Source: Bulleidia sp. zg-1006
Lineage (GTDB): Bacteria; Bacillota_I; Bacilli_A; Erysipelotrichales; Erysipelotrichaceae
Length of the DNA stretch: 64,000 nucleotides
Direction: 5' to 3'
Assembly: GCF_016812035.1 (NCBI RefSeq)
Contig: NZ_CP069178.1
Location: 682,001 to 746,000, forward strand
The translations under genes and the position numbers were made by a program. The notes below the pieces were generated by a model. That model was not told the DNA's origin, did not search any database, and worked only from the letters and a program-made list of their open reading frames with translations. Positions 15,790 to 24,928 of this stretch are shown piece by piece; the stretch's first letter is position 1; every line of letters begins with the position of its first letter.

Positions 15790-16970
15790 ACCATTTCCTT
15801 CCCCTTTTCTTTTTTCTTAGCTTGATTAGCTCTTTTTAATAAAGGAACAGATGTAAGACGATTGATTTCATCAATCATCTGTTGGGTAGTATCTTTCTTT
15901 TCCATTTCAAATAAATTCAGTTGTTTAGTGGACTGTTGTTTATCCATAAAATCAGTGATTGTAATACCTAAAAGACGAACCGGTTCTTCATATTCCCAAT
16001 ACTGATCAAACAAGCGTAAAGCATGTTCAAAAATATCTGTTTCCAAATAAATCCCCTGTTTCACCGGTAACGATCTGGAAACTGTACGGAAGTTATAATA
16101 AGTGATACGAATGGAAAGTGCTTTACCAACCTTTTTCTCTTTTTCTAAGTTATGGTGTAATTTTTTTGATAAAGAACGTAATAAACCCCTTAATTCTTCA
16201 TAATCCGTTACATCTTCCAGCAAGGTTTCCGATACACCTAGGGATTTTCTTTGCCAATCCAGTTCTAAAGCAGTGTGATCAATGCCATGACATCTATCTA
16301 ATAACGAATGTATTCCGTTCTTAAAGATTTTTTCTAAGTCTTCAATTGGCTTATAATTCGCCAAATCCCCGATAGTTTGAATACCTAATGCTGTTACCTT
16401 TGGTAAAGTCTTTCTGCCAATACCACGCATTTCCTTGACATCTAAAGGCCACAACTTTTCCTTTACATCACGAATACGCAAAACCGTTATTCCCATCGGT
16501 TTTTTCATATCACTTGCCATCTTCGCTAGAAAAAGATTTGGACCGATACCAATCGAACAACCTAGCCCGGTTTTCTGATAAATCATTTTTTGTAATAAAA
16601 TCGCTAAATCTAAAGGATGTTCATATTTTTGAATAGCTTCCGTCATGTCCACGTAACATTCATCAATTGAAGCTTTCTCTACATAAGGAGAAAAGGAATG
16701 AACAATATCCATAAACTCATTAGATAGATTACGATAATACGAATAATGCCCTTCCACAATTTCTAATTCCGGACAAAGTTTCTTCGCTAAAACAATGGGC
16801 ATTGCAGAATGAACGCCATAGACTCTTGCTTCATAAGAAGCTGTTGTTACAACCGAACGTTTTGTTTGACCCGATACAACGATTGGCTTACCCTTTAAAC
16901 TAGGATCTCGAAGAACTTCCGCACTCGCAAAGAAAGCATTTAAATCAACATGAAAATATACTCTAGACAT
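15786..16970 (-). CDS. dinB: DNA polymerase IV (Y family)
   Basis: 394 residues. A translesion polymerase without proofreading. The palm motifs FHVDLNAFFASAE (Asp9) and SIDECYVD (Asp103, Glu104) give the catalytic carboxylates. VYGVHSAMP, the thumb HhH region (DVKEMRGIGRKTLPKV) and the little-finger domain follow. The C-terminal KQLNLFE peptide is a likely beta-clamp-binding motif. It overlaps recN by eight bases and xerD by four, so it is part of one operon. Confidence 0.95.
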   Translation of the reverse strand: MSRVYFHVDLNAFFASAEVLRDPSLKGKPIVVSGQTKRSVVTTASYEARVYGVHSAMPIVLAKKLCPELEIVEGHYSYYRNLSNEFMDIVHSFSPYVEKASIDECYVDMTEAIQKYEHPLDLAILLQKMIYQKTGLGCSIGIGPNLFLAKMASDMKKPMGITVLRIRDVKEKLWPLDVKEMRGIGRKTLPKVTALGIQTIGDLANYKPIEDLEKIFKNGIHSLLDRCHGIDHTALELDWQRKSLGVSETLLEDVTDYEELRGLLRSLSKKLHHNLEKEKKVGKALSIRITYYNFRTVSRSLPVKQGIYLETDIFEHALRLFDQYWEYEEPVRLLGITITDFMDKQQSTKQLNLFEMEKKDTTQQMIDEINRLTSVPLLKRANQAKKKEKGKEMV

Positions 16971-18588
16971 GTTCTAATAGTTCCTTAGCAGCTTCAATGG
17001 CTTTTTCACTACGATTACCAGAGAATAGATAAGCTAGTTCACTCGCTCTTTCTTCTTGATTTAAAAGATGAACCTTCGTTGTGGTCTTTTCTTGATGAAC
17101 GGATTTAGAAACTAAAAATTGATGATGAGCTAAAGAAGCCACTTGAGCTAAATGAGTAACAGAAAATACCTGACAATCTTTCGACAATAAAGCCATCTTT
17201 TCGCCAATCGCTGTTGCGACATGTCCCGATACCCCTGTATCAATTTCATCAAAAACAATCGTTTGAATACCTTGTAACTTAGTAAAGATAATTTTCAATG
17301 CTAACATAAAACGCGATAATTCTCCACCACTTGCGACTTTCGTTAATGACGATAACTTTTCCCCCTTATTCATTGACACGTAAAATTCTACATCATCAAT
17401 GCCGGTTGAATTGCCTTCTATATCCTTAAATAACACTTCAAATTGAGCATAAGGTAACTCCAAATCTTTTAATTGTTGAAGCACTTCTTTCTCTAGGGAT
17501 TTCGCTATTTGGTGACGTTTTTCACTAAGATGATTCGCTTTAGAAGAATATTCTTTAAAATAAAAATTTATCTTTTCATCCAATTTCTTTAAATGGAATT
17601 CTTGCTCACCATAATTAGCTAATTTTTCAGCCAAGTCTTTTTGATAATGAAGCACATCTTCCAAGCGAGGTCCATACTTTCTCTTAAAACGCTGAATTAA
17701 GAATAAGCGTTCTTCTATTTGATTCATTTCTTCCTCATCGAAAAAGTCAGGATTTAATTGATCACGAATTTCTTCCAAACCATCCACTAGGGTTTCATAA
17801 GCTTCATGAATCTTTTCTTGACTTTCATCCACCCCTTTTAATACATCCACCAGTTTCATCGTTTGATAAAGGGAATTGGAGCTTTCTGAATCATAATATT
17901 CAAATAGAGAAAGATAATCTTGAGCAGATTTCTTCATTTCTTTAGCTTGTTTCTCAAGCTGTTTTAGTTTCTCTTCCTCCCCTTGTTGTAAATTCGCTTC
18001 TTCTAGTTCTTGAAGTTGGAATTGATAAAAGTCTAATTCTTCTTCCCCCAGTTTTGTATTTAAAAAGTCTTCTTTTTCTTTTAAGGCTTGCTTATAGTTT
18101 TCATAGGCTTCTTTAACGGCTTTTTTTTGTGCGTGAAGGCGACCATATTCATCTAATAAATAAAGATGTCTTGTTTTTTGCAAAAGATAAGCTGAATCTT
18201 TTTGCCCATGAATGTCCAGTTGGCTTTCAACAAGAGTATGCAAAAAAGACAAAGGGACAACACGATGGTTCACTCTAGCACTTGATTTCCCACTCGCCGC
18301 TATTTCGCGGGTAATGGTGAAGCTATCTTCTTCTATATCAAAACCATTTTCCTGTAAAAAAGAAGCGATAGGACTCTTTGAATCTAAGGAGAAGCTTGCT
18401 TCAATAATGGCTTTATCTTTGGAAACCATAGTGCTTGAAGCTTTTTGCCCTTGTAATAAAGACAAAGCATCCAAGAAAATAGATTTACCCGCTCCTGTTT
18501 CACCTGTGATGGCTGAAAAACCCATTGGAAAATCCAGCTCCAATCGGTCAATTAAAATAAAGTTTTGAATATAGAGATGTTCTAACAT
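16963..18588 (-). CDS. recN: DNA repair ATPase RecN
   Basis: 541 residues, SMC-like. Walker A GETGAGKS (29-36), a long coiled-coil middle (about 150-370), signature VASGGELSRFMLAL and Walker B QTIVFDEIDTGVSG. RecN acts early in double-strand break repair, gathering broken ends. It lies between dxs (3 bp upstream) and dinB (overlapping). The classical Firmicute order has argR and a TlyA-type gene just before recN; neither is here. Confidence 0.96.
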   Translation of the reverse strand: MLEHLYIQNFILIDRLELDFPMGFSAITGETGAGKSIFLDALSLLQGQKASSTMVSKDKAIIEASFSLDSKSPIASFLQENGFDIEEDSFTITREIAASGKSSARVNHRVVPLSFLHTLVESQLDIHGQKDSAYLLQKTRHLYLLDEYGRLHAQKKAVKEAYENYKQALKEKEDFLNTKLGEEELDFYQFQLQELEEANLQQGEEEKLKQLEKQAKEMKKSAQDYLSLFEYYDSESSNSLYQTMKLVDVLKGVDESQEKIHEAYETLVDGLEEIRDQLNPDFFDEEEMNQIEERLFLIQRFKRKYGPRLEDVLHYQKDLAEKLANYGEQEFHLKKLDEKINFYFKEYSSKANHLSEKRHQIAKSLEKEVLQQLKDLELPYAQFEVLFKDIEGNSTGIDDVEFYVSMNKGEKLSSLTKVASGGELSRFMLALKIIFTKLQGIQTIVFDEIDTGVSGHVATAIGEKMALLSKDCQVFSVTHLAQVASLAHHQFLVSKSVHQEKTTTKVHLLNQEERASELAYLFSGNRSEKAIEAAKELLEHV

Positions 18589-18591
18589 AGG

Positions 18592-20451
18592 CTACCTATT
18601 TCCTTTTAAAATAGTTTCAATAACACTAGGAATATCCAATCCTAATTCACGCTTGATTTGTTGGGGATCCCCCTGCTCTATATATTCACTAGGAAGACCA
18701 AATCTCCTCAATATTTGTTTGGAATTTTTTTCATTTAAATACGATAAAATTGCCGAACTAAGTCCCCCTTCTTTCACATCCGATTCATAGCTATAAATAG
18801 GTAATTGTTCTTGAATCAGTTGATCCATCTTTTTTATGTCAATTGGATTAAGAAAACGAGCATTGATTAAACGATATGGTAAAAGATTAGCGATGATGGT
18901 TTCTTTAAAGCGATAGACATCGTCACCATAAGTAATGATGGTCCCAATCACTTTTTTTGGTTCATAAATCACTTCCCAAGAACCGATTTCAATCGCTTTC
19001 ATATCTTCCACTTCATCTGACTGCAAAGATTTTGGATATCTGATTACAAACGGATGGTTCTGATGAAAAGCAGTATACAGTAAATTCCTTGTTTCAATGG
19101 CATCTTTTCCATGGGTAATCATTATATTGGGAATGGTTCTTAAGAAAGCCACATCATAAATACCTTGATGGGTTTCACCATCTCCACCAACCAAACCGGC
19201 ATGATCCACACCAATGACCACACGAGCATCCTGTCTTGCGATGTCATGATGAACTTGATCATAAGCTCTTTGTAAGAAAGAAGAATAAATACATAAGAAT
19301 GGCTTTTTACCACTCAGAGCTAAACCGGCCGCAAAAGTAGCAGCATGTTCTTCAGCAATCCCCGTATCAAACGAACGTTTTGGATACTTTGCATAAAAAG
19401 ATCCTAAGGATGAACCATGCACCATGGCGGGTGAGATACAAACAATATCCTTATCTCTTTCTGCTAGTTCAATTAAAGCATTCGTAACTACGTTAGCATT
19501 AGAAATAGTACCCTTGGTTGTTTTATTTAAAAAATCCCCTGTTTGCGCATTAAAAGGTCCTACACCATGCCAAGCCCCTGATTCATCATTTTCACATGGC
19601 TCGTATCCCTTTCCTTTTTTCGTTAGCACATGGATGACAATTGGACCATGATGATTCTTTGCCATTTCTAAGGCTGGTAATAAGTCGCGATAGCGATGAC
19701 CATTAACAGGACCTAAGTAATCAATACCAAATTCTTCAAAAATACCCCCATCTGTTAAACCGGTACGAACTTTATTTTTGATTTCTGCTAAAGAATGATA
19801 AAGTGATTTACCAATTTTATTCTTGGGAATGGAATTTTTAATAGAAGATTTTAAAACACCATAGGCTTTTGAGGTTCGCATCTTTGCTAGAGAAGAATTC
19901 ACAGCACCTACATTCTTTGAGATGGACATTTCATTATCATTTAAGATAACAATCATTTTCCGCTTCTCTTCACCAATTTCATTCAAAGCTTCTAAAGCCA
20001 TGCCCGAGGAAATCGCACCGTCGCCAATCACAGCAATAACCTGGTAATCATCATGATTCATATCTCTTGCGATTGCCATACCTAAAGCGGCGCTTAAGGA
20101 AGTAGAAGAATGACCGGATTCCCAAACATCATGAATAGACTCTTTTCTTTTTGGAAAGCCCGATAGACCTTTGTGCTTTCGGAGACTTGAAAAATCTTTG
20201 CCTCTTCCGGTTAAGATTTTGTGAACATAAGATTGATGACCGACATCAAATATAATTTTATCTTTAGGGCTATCAAAGACTTTGTGCAAAGCAACGCTTA
20301 ACTCTACTACACCTAAATTACTCGCTAAATGACCCCCTGTTTTAGAAAGAGAATCCACGAGAAAATGACGAATATCACTGGATAATTCGTTTAATTCTGA
20401 TATGGATGCATCTTTTAAGAATGACGGATCTTTAATACCCTCTAACTTCAT
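18592..20451 (-). CDS. dxs: 1-deoxy-D-xylulose-5-phosphate synthase
   Basis: 619 residues. A thiamine-diphosphate enzyme making DXP from pyruvate and glyceraldehyde 3-phosphate, the first step of the MEP isoprenoid route. Landmarks: GGHLASNLGVVELSVALH, DVGHQSYVHKILTGR, the ThDP motif GDGAISSGMALEALN...ILNDNEMSIS, the catalytic-Glu region GIAEEHAATFAAGLA, and HAGLVGGDGETHQG. An SD (AGGAGAAATGTT) precedes the start. It sits directly behind ispA, so precursor synthesis and prenyl chain elongation are made together. Confidence 0.97.
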   Translation of the reverse strand: MKLEGIKDPSFLKDASISELNELSSDIRHFLVDSLSKTGGHLASNLGVVELSVALHKVFDSPKDKIIFDVGHQSYVHKILTGRGKDFSSLRKHKGLSGFPKRKESIHDVWESGHSSTSLSAALGMAIARDMNHDDYQVIAVIGDGAISSGMALEALNEIGEEKRKMIVILNDNEMSISKNVGAVNSSLAKMRTSKAYGVLKSSIKNSIPKNKIGKSLYHSLAEIKNKVRTGLTDGGIFEEFGIDYLGPVNGHRYRDLLPALEMAKNHHGPIVIHVLTKKGKGYEPCENDESGAWHGVGPFNAQTGDFLNKTTKGTISNANVVTNALIELAERDKDIVCISPAMVHGSSLGSFYAKYPKRSFDTGIAEEHAATFAAGLALSGKKPFLCIYSSFLQRAYDQVHHDIARQDARVVIGVDHAGLVGGDGETHQGIYDVAFLRTIPNIMITHGKDAIETRNLLYTAFHQNHPFVIRYPKSLQSDEVEDMKAIEIGSWEVIYEPKKVIGTIITYGDDVYRFKETIIANLLPYRLINARFLNPIDIKKMDQLIQEQLPIYSYESDVKEGGLSSAILSYLNEKNSKQILRRFGLPSEYIEQGDPQQIKRELGLDIPSVIETILKGNR

Positions 20452-20461
20452 AACATTTCTC

Positions 20462-21295
20462 CTAGTACTGGCGCTTTTGAATGGATTGAATATATTCCAT
20501 TAAGATGGATGAATTCAAGTTAGGAATGGACTTCAAACATTCTATCCCCCGATAGTAATATGTTTTTTCTAGTTCTTTTGCTGAAGCTGGACCAATCAAT
20601 TTTAATAAAGTTTGCTTATCATTTTCTTCATCTGAATTGGATTTACCTAATTCTTCCGCTGTTTTTTCAATATCGAATAGATCATCTTGAATTTGGAAAG
20701 CTAAACCAATCCATTTACCTGCCTCTTGAAAAATCTTTAGATTTTCGAATTGGTTAGCAGCAATGGCTCCTAATTCCAAAGCAACCTCTAATAAACGACC
20801 AGTCTTTTTTTCCAACATAGTTTCAATATTGACTCGATTATTCAATTGCTCGGGTCGCATATCCATGACTTGCCCTAAAACCATACCGTTCGCTCCGGCG
20901 TGTGTGCTTAAGATTTCTAATGCTTTTAAATTTTGTTTATCCGATAAAGAATTTCTTGTTAACTGAAAGAAAGCTTCGGTTAGTAAAGCATCCCCTGCTA
21001 AAATGGCTATATCTTCGCCATAGACCACATGAACACTTGCTTTCCCTCTTCTTAAGACATCGTTATCCATAGCCGGTAAATCATCATGAATTAGAGAATA
21101 GGTATGAATGTATTCCAAAGCACAAGCATAAGCATAACCAAGCTCCTCTTTTCGATTAAAAGCTTTTAAAGTATGAAAGATAAGTTGTGGACGAATGCGT
21201 TTTCCACCTGCCAACAATGCGTATTCCATCGCTTCCTTTAATCGACTATCTTCATACAAAGTCAAACTTTCCTTAAGATAGTTTTCGAAGTTCAT
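20462..21295 (-). CDS. ispA: Polyprenyl (farnesyl/geranyl) diphosphate synthase
   Basis: 277 residues. It condenses IPP onto allylic diphosphates. Both aspartate-rich motifs are present: DDLPAMDND (first) and QIQDDLFD (second), with GGKRIRPQL near the N-terminus. The residue context before the first motif and the gene neighbourhood (xseB, dxs) fit IspA. Its start overlaps the xseB stop (ATGA). Confidence 0.93.
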   Translation of the reverse strand: MNFENYLKESLTLYEDSRLKEAMEYALLAGGKRIRPQLIFHTLKAFNRKEELGYAYACALEYIHTYSLIHDDLPAMDNDVLRRGKASVHVVYGEDIAILAGDALLTEAFFQLTRNSLSDKQNLKALEILSTHAGANGMVLGQVMDMRPEQLNNRVNIETMLEKKTGRLLEVALELGAIAANQFENLKIFQEAGKWIGLAFQIQDDLFDIEKTAEELGKSNSDEENDKQTLLKLIGPASAKELEKTYYYRGIECLKSIPNLNSSILMEYIQSIQKRQY

Positions 21296-21495
21296 TCGCT
21301 ATCCACCTTATTTTCTTTTACAATATCAGTTACTTTTTTTTCAAACTTCTTCAATTGTTGATCACATTGTTTGGCTAAACTCAATCCTTCTTCAAATAAA
21401 GAAATTGTTTCTTCCAATGGGGCTTCATTGCTCTCCAGTTGTTTTACAATTTTTTCCAAGCGCTTCATTGCGTCTTCAAATTTTAATTCTTCCAT
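21292..21495 (-). CDS. xseB: Exodeoxyribonuclease VII small subunit
   Basis: 67 residues, the usual size. It has the XseB pattern: KFEDAMKRLEKIVKQLE, then LEETISLFEEGLSLAKQC. It forms the exonuclease with XseA and overlaps the xseA end by 13 bases. Confidence 0.93.
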   Translation of the reverse strand: MEELKFEDAMKRLEKIVKQLESNEAPLEETISLFEEGLSLAKQCDQQLKKFEKKVTDIVKENKVDSE

Positions 21496-22880
21496 GTTTT
21501 CTCCTTTGTTTGTACCTGCGTTTGTACAAAACCATCACTAAAGCGTAATTTAATCTTATCACCAACTTCTATAGTATTGATGGAACGCACTACCCTTTCT
21601 TCTTTTAAGGCAACTGAATAACCGCGATCTAAAATCTTTAAGGGTGAATAAGCATCTAATAGCTGAATGAGATGACTATACTCTTTATTTTGAATTGCAG
21701 AATAGTGATTTATCGCTTTGTTAAGTTCTTCTTTTCTTTGTTTTAGATTGTGGTTATTTTCCAAACTTTGTTCTTGAATATTTTGTTTTATGCGATTTTG
21801 GTAATCTTGAATTTGATTTTGATAGAAACGAGATTGTTGCAATAAAGAGGCCTCAAAGCGATGTGTCAATTGTTTGTATTGATTTCTTATTTCCAATAAG
21901 GTTTCCTTTTGTTTCGATAAGCGCAATAGGTATTGATCCAATTGATAGCTTTTATCTCTTGTTAAAAGCTCCGGATTTTGAAAATAGGTATTCTTGTTCA
22001 AATGGTTTAAATTCTCTTGGATAAGTGATAAACACGCTAGCATTCTTTGTATCAAACGCATAGAAACGTGTCTTAAAGATTGGTGTATCTCAGCTTGATT
22101 GGGGGTAACCGCTTCCGCCGCCCCAGTCGGTGTATTGGCTCTAAGGTCGGCCACATAATCCACTAAGGTTGTATCGGTTTCATGACCAATACCTGTCACA
22201 ATCGCTGTCTTCGTTTCATAAACAGTACGCACTAGTTGTTCATCATTAAAGATAAATAAATCTTCAAAGGAACCACCTCCTCTTGCTAGAATTAGAACAT
22301 CATGCTTAGACTGATCTGCCTTTTTAATGGCTTCTACTATCAAAGGAATTGAACTTTGACTTTGTACGGGACATTCATAAAAAAACTGTTTTGCCATTGG
22401 CCAACGAAGATTTAAAGTACGAACCATATCCGCTTTTCCGGCGGTATCTTTTCCGGTGATAATACCAATTTCCAAGGGGTATTTCGGAAGTGGTTTTTTA
22501 TGTTCCGGATTGAATAAGCCTTCCCCACTTAATTTCTTTTTTAAAGCTTCTAGCTGCAGCATCAAATCACCAATGCCTTGTTTGTGCATGGCGGCAATCG
22601 TTAATGTAATAGAAGTACTTGGCACATAAACTCCAAGGCTACATTTTACTACCACTTTATCACCATTTTTAGGAACAAAGTTAATATGGCTAATCGTTGA
22701 ATTCCAAATAGCACAATTGATAGAAGCCTGTTCATCTTTTAAACTAAAGTACCAATGTTTTGAAGCCCGAAAATTGGATATTTCCCCTTCCATCAAAAAG
22801 TTATGCAAGGGGAGATCTCTTTCCAAAAGAGCTTTAATTCGTTTGGAAACCGCACTGACGGAATGAATATTCTCACTCAT
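21483..22880 (-). CDS. xseA: Exodeoxyribonuclease VII large subunit
   Basis: 465 residues. N-terminal OB-fold (residues 1-100: ISNFRASKHWYFSLKDE), a catalytic core with ILARGGGSFEDLFIFNDE and GIGHETDTTLVDYVADLRANTPTGAAE, and a long coiled coil (about 270-410) that carries the XseB subunits. The start overlaps the nusB stop by four bases. The classical folD between nusB and xseA is absent. Confidence 0.96.
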   Translation of the reverse strand: MSENIHSVSAVSKRIKALLERDLPLHNFLMEGEISNFRASKHWYFSLKDEQASINCAIWNSTISHINFVPKNGDKVVVKCSLGVYVPSTSITLTIAAMHKQGIGDLMLQLEALKKKLSGEGLFNPEHKKPLPKYPLEIGIITGKDTAGKADMVRTLNLRWPMAKQFFYECPVQSQSSIPLIVEAIKKADQSKHDVLILARGGGSFEDLFIFNDEQLVRTVYETKTAIVTGIGHETDTTLVDYVADLRANTPTGAAEAVTPNQAEIHQSLRHVSMRLIQRMLACLSLIQENLNHLNKNTYFQNPELLTRDKSYQLDQYLLRLSKQKETLLEIRNQYKQLTHRFEASLLQQSRFYQNQIQDYQNRIKQNIQEQSLENNHNLKQRKEELNKAINHYSAIQNKEYSHLIQLLDAYSPLKILDRGYSVALKEERVVRSINTIEVGDKIKLRFSDGFVQTQVQTKEKTWKN

Positions 22881-23251
22881 ATCACATCTAATACGTTATT
22901 CACCAGACGATAACTATCGGCTTCTCCATAGGTTTTCGCCAGCTCAACCGCCTCATCGATAATGATGGCTGCCGCCACTTCTTTTAAGGCAAATTCAGCA
23001 CATCCGACTAATAATATTGCTTTCTCAATGGTACCTAAACGATCATAGCTCCACTTTTTTAAAACACGATTAAGATAGATTTTATACTCCTCCATATGCG
23101 TCTGGGCATTTTCAACAACACGAATAAAATAAGGATCTACCTTATCCAAAGAACCAAACGTATCTTCCATAATGCCATGAATATCTCTTGATAAACTTAA
23201 ATACGCATACAAGGATAAAACAGCTTTTTCTCTTTGTTCACTACGGCTCAT
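22877..23251 (-). CDS. nusB: Transcription antitermination factor NusB
   Basis: 124 residues. It binds boxA RNA with NusE/S10 in rRNA antitermination. The all-helical fold shows MSRSEQREKAVLSLYAYL at the start and the conserved C-terminal run AAAIIIDEAVELAKTYGEADSYRLVNN (parts of this motif, with the conserved E-A-V-ELAK core). It is the first gene of the nusB-xseA-xseB-ispA-dxs-recN-dinB-xer run; the promoter is probably in the 77-bp gap after guaB. Confidence 0.92.
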   Translation of the reverse strand: MSRSEQREKAVLSLYAYLSLSRDIHGIMEDTFGSLDKVDPYFIRVVENAQTHMEEYKIYLNRVLKKWSYDRLGTIEKAILLVGCAEFALKEVAAAIIIDEAVELAKTYGEADSYRLVNNVLDVI

Positions 23252-23304
23252 ATTTATAAAACTCCTGTTACTATTTTATCATAAGAAACGGATTCACTCT
23301 AATT

Positions 23305-23328
23305 AAAAAGACTAGCCGGCTAGTCTTA
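23305..23328 (-). terminator. guaB terminator
   Basis: A perfect palindrome at 23309-23328 (arms AAGACTAGCC and GGCTAGTCTT), followed on the - strand by TTTTAATT. It begins directly at the guaB stop codon. Confidence 0.8.
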
Positions 23329-24834
23329 TCACTTATAAGAATTATCACTATTTTTAACCTGCACATCGTGGGCACCTCCTTCAACAATCGAAGTGGAAGA
23401 AACTAAGGTAATTTTAGCTTTTTCTTGTAATTCTGGAATGGTTAAGGCGCCACAATTACACATGGTTGATTTTATTTTCAACGTTGTCATGTTTACGTTA
23501 TCTTTTAATAAGCCGGCGTATGGTACATAAGAATCCACTCCTTCTTCAAAGGATAGCTTCTTTCCTTGTCCTAAATCATAACGCCCCCAGTTACGCGCAC
23601 GAGCAGAACCTTCTCCCCAATACTCTTTTACTGTGTTCCCATTCACAACAAGTTTTTGTCCGGGTGCTTCTTCAAAGCGGGAGAAGTAACGACCTAGCAT
23701 GACAAAGTCAGCCCCCATCGCTAGGGCTAAAGTCATATGGTAATCATAGACAATACCACCATCCGAACAAATTGGTACGTAAATTCCCTTTTCTTCAAAG
23801 TAAGCATCACGTGCTTTCGCTACCTCAATAACCGCTGTCGCTTGACCACGACCAATGCCTTTGGTTTCACGTGTGATACAAATCGATCCACCGCCAATGC
23901 CAATTTTCACAAAGTCAGCACCAGCATCAGCTAAATAACGGAAACCTTCTCCATCAACCACATTACCGGCTCCAACATAGACTTGATGACCATATTCCTT
24001 CTTAATCCATGCAATCGTTTCACTTTGCCAGATAGAATAACCTTCCGAAGAATCAATCACTAATACATCTACCCCTGCTTTTACTAAGGCAGGTACTCTT
24101 TCTTGATAATCACGAGAATTAATACCGGCTCCAACTAATAAGCGCTTTTCTTCATCCAATAATTCTTCTGGATTTTCTTTATGAGAATCATAGTCTTTCC
24201 GAAAGACTAAATAACACAAGCATTGATTTTCATCGACAATTGGTAAGGTATTTAATTTATGATCCCAAATAATATCATTAGCTTCGGACAAAGTTGTATT
24301 CTTCTTCGCTACCACCAACTTATCAAATGGTGTCATAAAGTTTTCAACGCGTGTTAATCCATCCATCCTAGATAAACGATAATCACGACTAGTCACTAAA
24401 CCAACGAGTTTACCATGGCTTGTACCATCTTCTGTAACCGGCATTGTACTATGACCTGTTTCTTCTAAAAGCACTAACAATTCCTTTAATGTGGACTTTG
24501 GTGTTAAATTCGCATCGGATACCACAAAACCGGCTTTATAATTCTTAACCCGTTCAACCATAGCCGCTTGGGAAGCGATGGATTGGGAACCAAAAATGAA
24601 GGAAATACCACCTTCTTTAGCAAGGGCAATCGCTAAACAATCATCACTGACCGACTGCATGACTGCTGAAACCATTGGAATGTTCAAATTCAATGAACAT
24701 TCTTCTCCTTTTTTATAACGAACTAAAGGTGTTTTAAGACTGACATTGTTAGGAATATTCTCCTTTCCCGTATAACCTGGAATCAATAAATATTCACTAA
24801 AGGTGTGGGATGGTTCCGTGTAATATTTAGCCAT
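23329..24834 (-). CDS. guaB: Inosine-5'-monophosphate dehydrogenase
   Basis: 501 residues. It converts IMP to XMP with NAD, the committed step to GMP. The (beta/alpha)8 barrel is interrupted by two CBS domains at about residues 110-225. The catalytic loop reads [15 protein letters not shown] with the active-site Cys, followed by the ADGG-type phosphate site [11 protein letters not shown] and the C-terminal flap ([17 protein letters not shown]). It has its own strong promoter, divergent from proS, and a dedicated terminator, so it is monocistronic. No purine riboswitch is visible: the leader is only about 15 nt. Confidence 0.95.
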   Translation of the reverse strand: MAKYYTEPSHTFSEYLLIPGYTGKENIPNNVSLKTPLVRYKKGEECSLNLNIPMVSAVMQSVSDDCLAIALAKEGGISFIFGSQSIASQAAMVERVKNYKAGFVVSDANLTPKSTLKELLVLLEETGHSTMPVTEDGTSHGKLVGLVTSRDYRLSRMDGLTRVENFMTPFDKLVVAKKNTTLSEANDIIWDHKLNTLPIVDENQCLCYLVFRKDYDSHKENPEELLDEEKRLLVGAGINSRDYQERVPALVKAGVDVLVIDSSEGYSIWQSETIAWIKKEYGHQVYVGAGNVVDGEGFRYLADAGADFVKIGIGGGSICITRETKGIGRGQATAVIEVAKARDAYFEEKGIYVPICSDGGIVYDYHMTLALAMGADFVMLGRYFSRFEEAPGQKLVVNGNTVKEYWGEGSARARNWGRYDLGQGKKLSFEEGVDSYVPYAGLLKDNVNMTTLKIKSTMCNCGALTIPELQEKAKITLVSSTSIVEGGAHDVQVKNSDNSYK

Positions 24835-24857
24835 GAGAGCCTCCTTAAATTAAAACG

Positions 24858-24886
24858 ATTATATCCCATTCTAAAGCCTTTTTCAA
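24858..24886 (-). promoter_or_regulatory. guaB promoter
   Basis: On the - strand: -35 TTGAAA (24881-24886), a 17-bp spacer and -10 TATAAT (24858-24863), followed by SD AAGGAGG before ATG 24834. Confidence 0.85.
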
Positions 24887-24898
24887 TGCTTATTTTAT

Positions 24899-24907
24899 TG
24901 TTATAAT
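24899..24907 (+). promoter_or_regulatory. proS extended -10 promoter
   Basis: TGTTATAAT is an extended -10 (TGn plus TATAAT at 24902-24907). A weak -35 (TTTTCA) lies about 16 bp upstream. SD GAGGTGAA follows before ATG 24929. The promoter lies back to back with that of guaB. Confidence 0.7.
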
Positions 24908-24928
24908 ATGGGCTATTAGAGGTGAAAT

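Noticed and set aside
24835-24928. Purine riboswitch ahead of guaB or T-box ahead of proS
   Set aside because: The whole divergent gap is 94 bp and is filled by two promoters; no room for either element.
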